Positions 4,913 through 5,755 of a DNA stretch of 5,755 nt are shown here, one piece after another. The position numbers were made by a program, and so were the translations under genes. The DNA comes from an uncultured bacterium (GTDB taxonomy: Bacteria; Hydrothermota; Tepidihabitantia; Tepidihabitantales; Tepidihabitantaceae). The notes beneath the pieces are model-generated. The model did not search any database and was not told the DNA's origin. It worked only from the letters and a program-made list of their open reading frames with translations. The stretch is taken from contig CAKZPX010000339.1 in assembly GCA_937139435.1 (NCBI GenBank), positions 1-5,755 on the forward strand. Reading direction: 5' to 3'. The stretch's first letter is position 1; every line of letters starts with the position of its first letter.

Positions 4913-5755
4913 TTCCGGTCGCTTAAAGCTGTAACCAGCGTCTTTATATTATACTCCAGCAAACTAATATAATTATCTGCTGCCGGCAGGGACCCGGTAA
5001 TTGAACCAAGCACAATTAACCTTGCTCCTGTCTCCCGGGCAAGCGCCTCACTGATATCCCGATTATGCTGTGGCTCGGTCACCACAACCCGAACCGACTC
5101 CCGACGCATCAATTCCACAATTTTGACCAGGTCCTGGGAAGAAGGCTCTCTACCGGGCAATGGTTCCACCGCAGCAACCATTTCCAGACCAAATGCCCGA
5201 CAGAAATAAGGCCAGGAGTTATGAATCGCAACGAATTTCCGATTGGGCAGTGTCATAACCATATCCCGCAGACTCTGAACAACGGTGTCCAGTTGCGCGC
5301 AATACCTGTCTGCCCGCTGTTGATAAAAACCCCTTCGGATACTATCAATCCCGGTAAACACATCCGCCAGTTTCCTCACTGTCCGCTTTGCTACCTCCGG
5401 GTCAAGCCAGATATGCGGATTACCCTCTTCATGACTGTGTCCCCCTCTCTCCTCAATATCATCTTCTTCTATCACCTCCACCAGGTCAGCAACTATCACC
5501 TGGGACTGCTCTCGCTTGCCGGCATTTTTTAACAAACCGTCTATCCAATCATCATAACCCAGACCATTTTTCACCACCAGCACCGCATCCCGGACTAACC
5601 GGACGTCTCTGGTTCTGGGTTCATAGGTATGTGGCTCCTCGGTACCGGTAAGTAGCGACGTTACCTCAAACCGCTCACCGGCAACCGCCCGCACCCAGCA
5701 GGCAAAATCAGGCAGCGTGGTAATCACCACCGGTCGGGTTGTTTTTGATCGGCAA
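4909..5755 (-). CDS. Metal (zinc/manganese) ABC transporter substrate-binding lipoprotein, 5'-incomplete
   Basis: The protein matches the cluster-9 (ZnuA/TroA/PsaA) family. Numbering from the GTG at 5730, it begins VITTLPDFACWVRAV, then has TGTEEPHTYEPRTRDV (29-43, His34), GNPHIWLDPEVAKR (103-116, His106), FVAIHNSWPYFCRAFGLEMV (166-185, His170), EPLPGREPSSQDLVKIV (189-205) and VVTEPQHNRDISEALARETGARL (217-238). Three histidines suit a zinc site. A very short His-containing loop (HSHEEGNPH, 98-106) stands where zinc-specific members have a longer His-rich loop. The segment that usually has a ligand Asp in an LDP motif reads IVLGS. The frame stays open past the GTG to the edge, adding CRSKTTRP; that Cys may be the lipidated residue of a lipobox, so the true start lies outside. 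Permease and ATPase genes are not seen. The stop overlaps the convergent glycosyltransferase stop by 4 bp. Confidence 0.87.
   Translation of the reverse strand, partial: CRSKTTRPVVITTLPDFACWVRAVAGERFEVTSLLTGTEEPHTYEPRTRDVRLVRDAVLVVKNGLGYDDWIDGLLKNAGKREQSQVIVADLVEVIEEDDIEERGGHSHEEGNPHIWLDPEVAKRTVRKLADVFTGIDSIRRGFYQQRADRYCAQLDTVVQSLRDMVMTLPNRKFVAIHNSWPYFCRAFGLEMVAAVEPLPGREPSSQDLVKIVELMRRESVRVVVTEPQHNRDISEALARETGARLIVLGSITGSLPAADNYISLLEYNIKTLVTALSDRN

Noticed and set aside
5065..5532. Plus-strand open frame of 155 codons opposite the metal-binding protein
   Set aside because: It lies wholly antisense to a gene with strong family motifs, shows no recognisable domain, and its composition is that of a reversed coding frame.

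Overview
This window looks like bacterial chromosome of moderate GC content. Two near-consensus sigma70-type promoters with 17-bp spacers, a clear Shine-Dalgarno before one gene, and the bactofilin, multi-PAS and cluster-9 metal-binding families all point to Bacteria. Nothing fixes the phylum. A bactofilin next to a secreted M6 peptidase, with tight gene packing, would suit an uncultivated candidate phylum of the WOR-3 (Stahlbacteria) type, but that is a low-confidence guess. No phage, transposon or CRISPR signature was seen.

Left arm (1-798, minus strand). A strong promoter drives a bactofilin gene. Twelve bases after its stop begins a secreted M6-family (immune-inhibitor-A-like) metalloprotease that runs off the left edge. 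The two form an operon joining a cytoskeletal/envelope scaffold to an exported protease.

Middle (799-1273). A divergent intergenic region of about 420 bp lies between the two promoters and has no credible gene. It is structured: a GC-rich block with a perfect 14-bp palindrome and reiterated GGATAAC-like words, an AT-rich stretch after it, a 12-bp direct repeat, and a 10-bp direct repeat just upstream of the right-hand promoter.

Right arm (1223-4912, plus strand). A second strong promoter precedes a tRNA-Thr(CGT). Fourteen bases after the tRNA, with no terminator between, starts a 599-aa protein with four PAS-like domains and no output domain. Nine bases further is a 580-aa polytopic membrane protein that resembles GT-C lipid-linked-sugar glycosyltransferases (ArnT/PMT type). 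tRNA, sensor and glycosyltransferase are probably one transcription unit.

Right edge (4909-5755, minus strand). A cluster-9 (ZnuA-like) metal-binding lipoprotein converges on the glycosyltransferase; the two stop codons overlap by four bases. Its amino end lies outside the window.

The most interesting points are the PAS-only protein in a tRNA-led operon with a glycosyltransferase, the structured intergenic block, and the apparent loss of the usual C-terminal Asp ligand in the metal-binding protein. None of these proves a new system.
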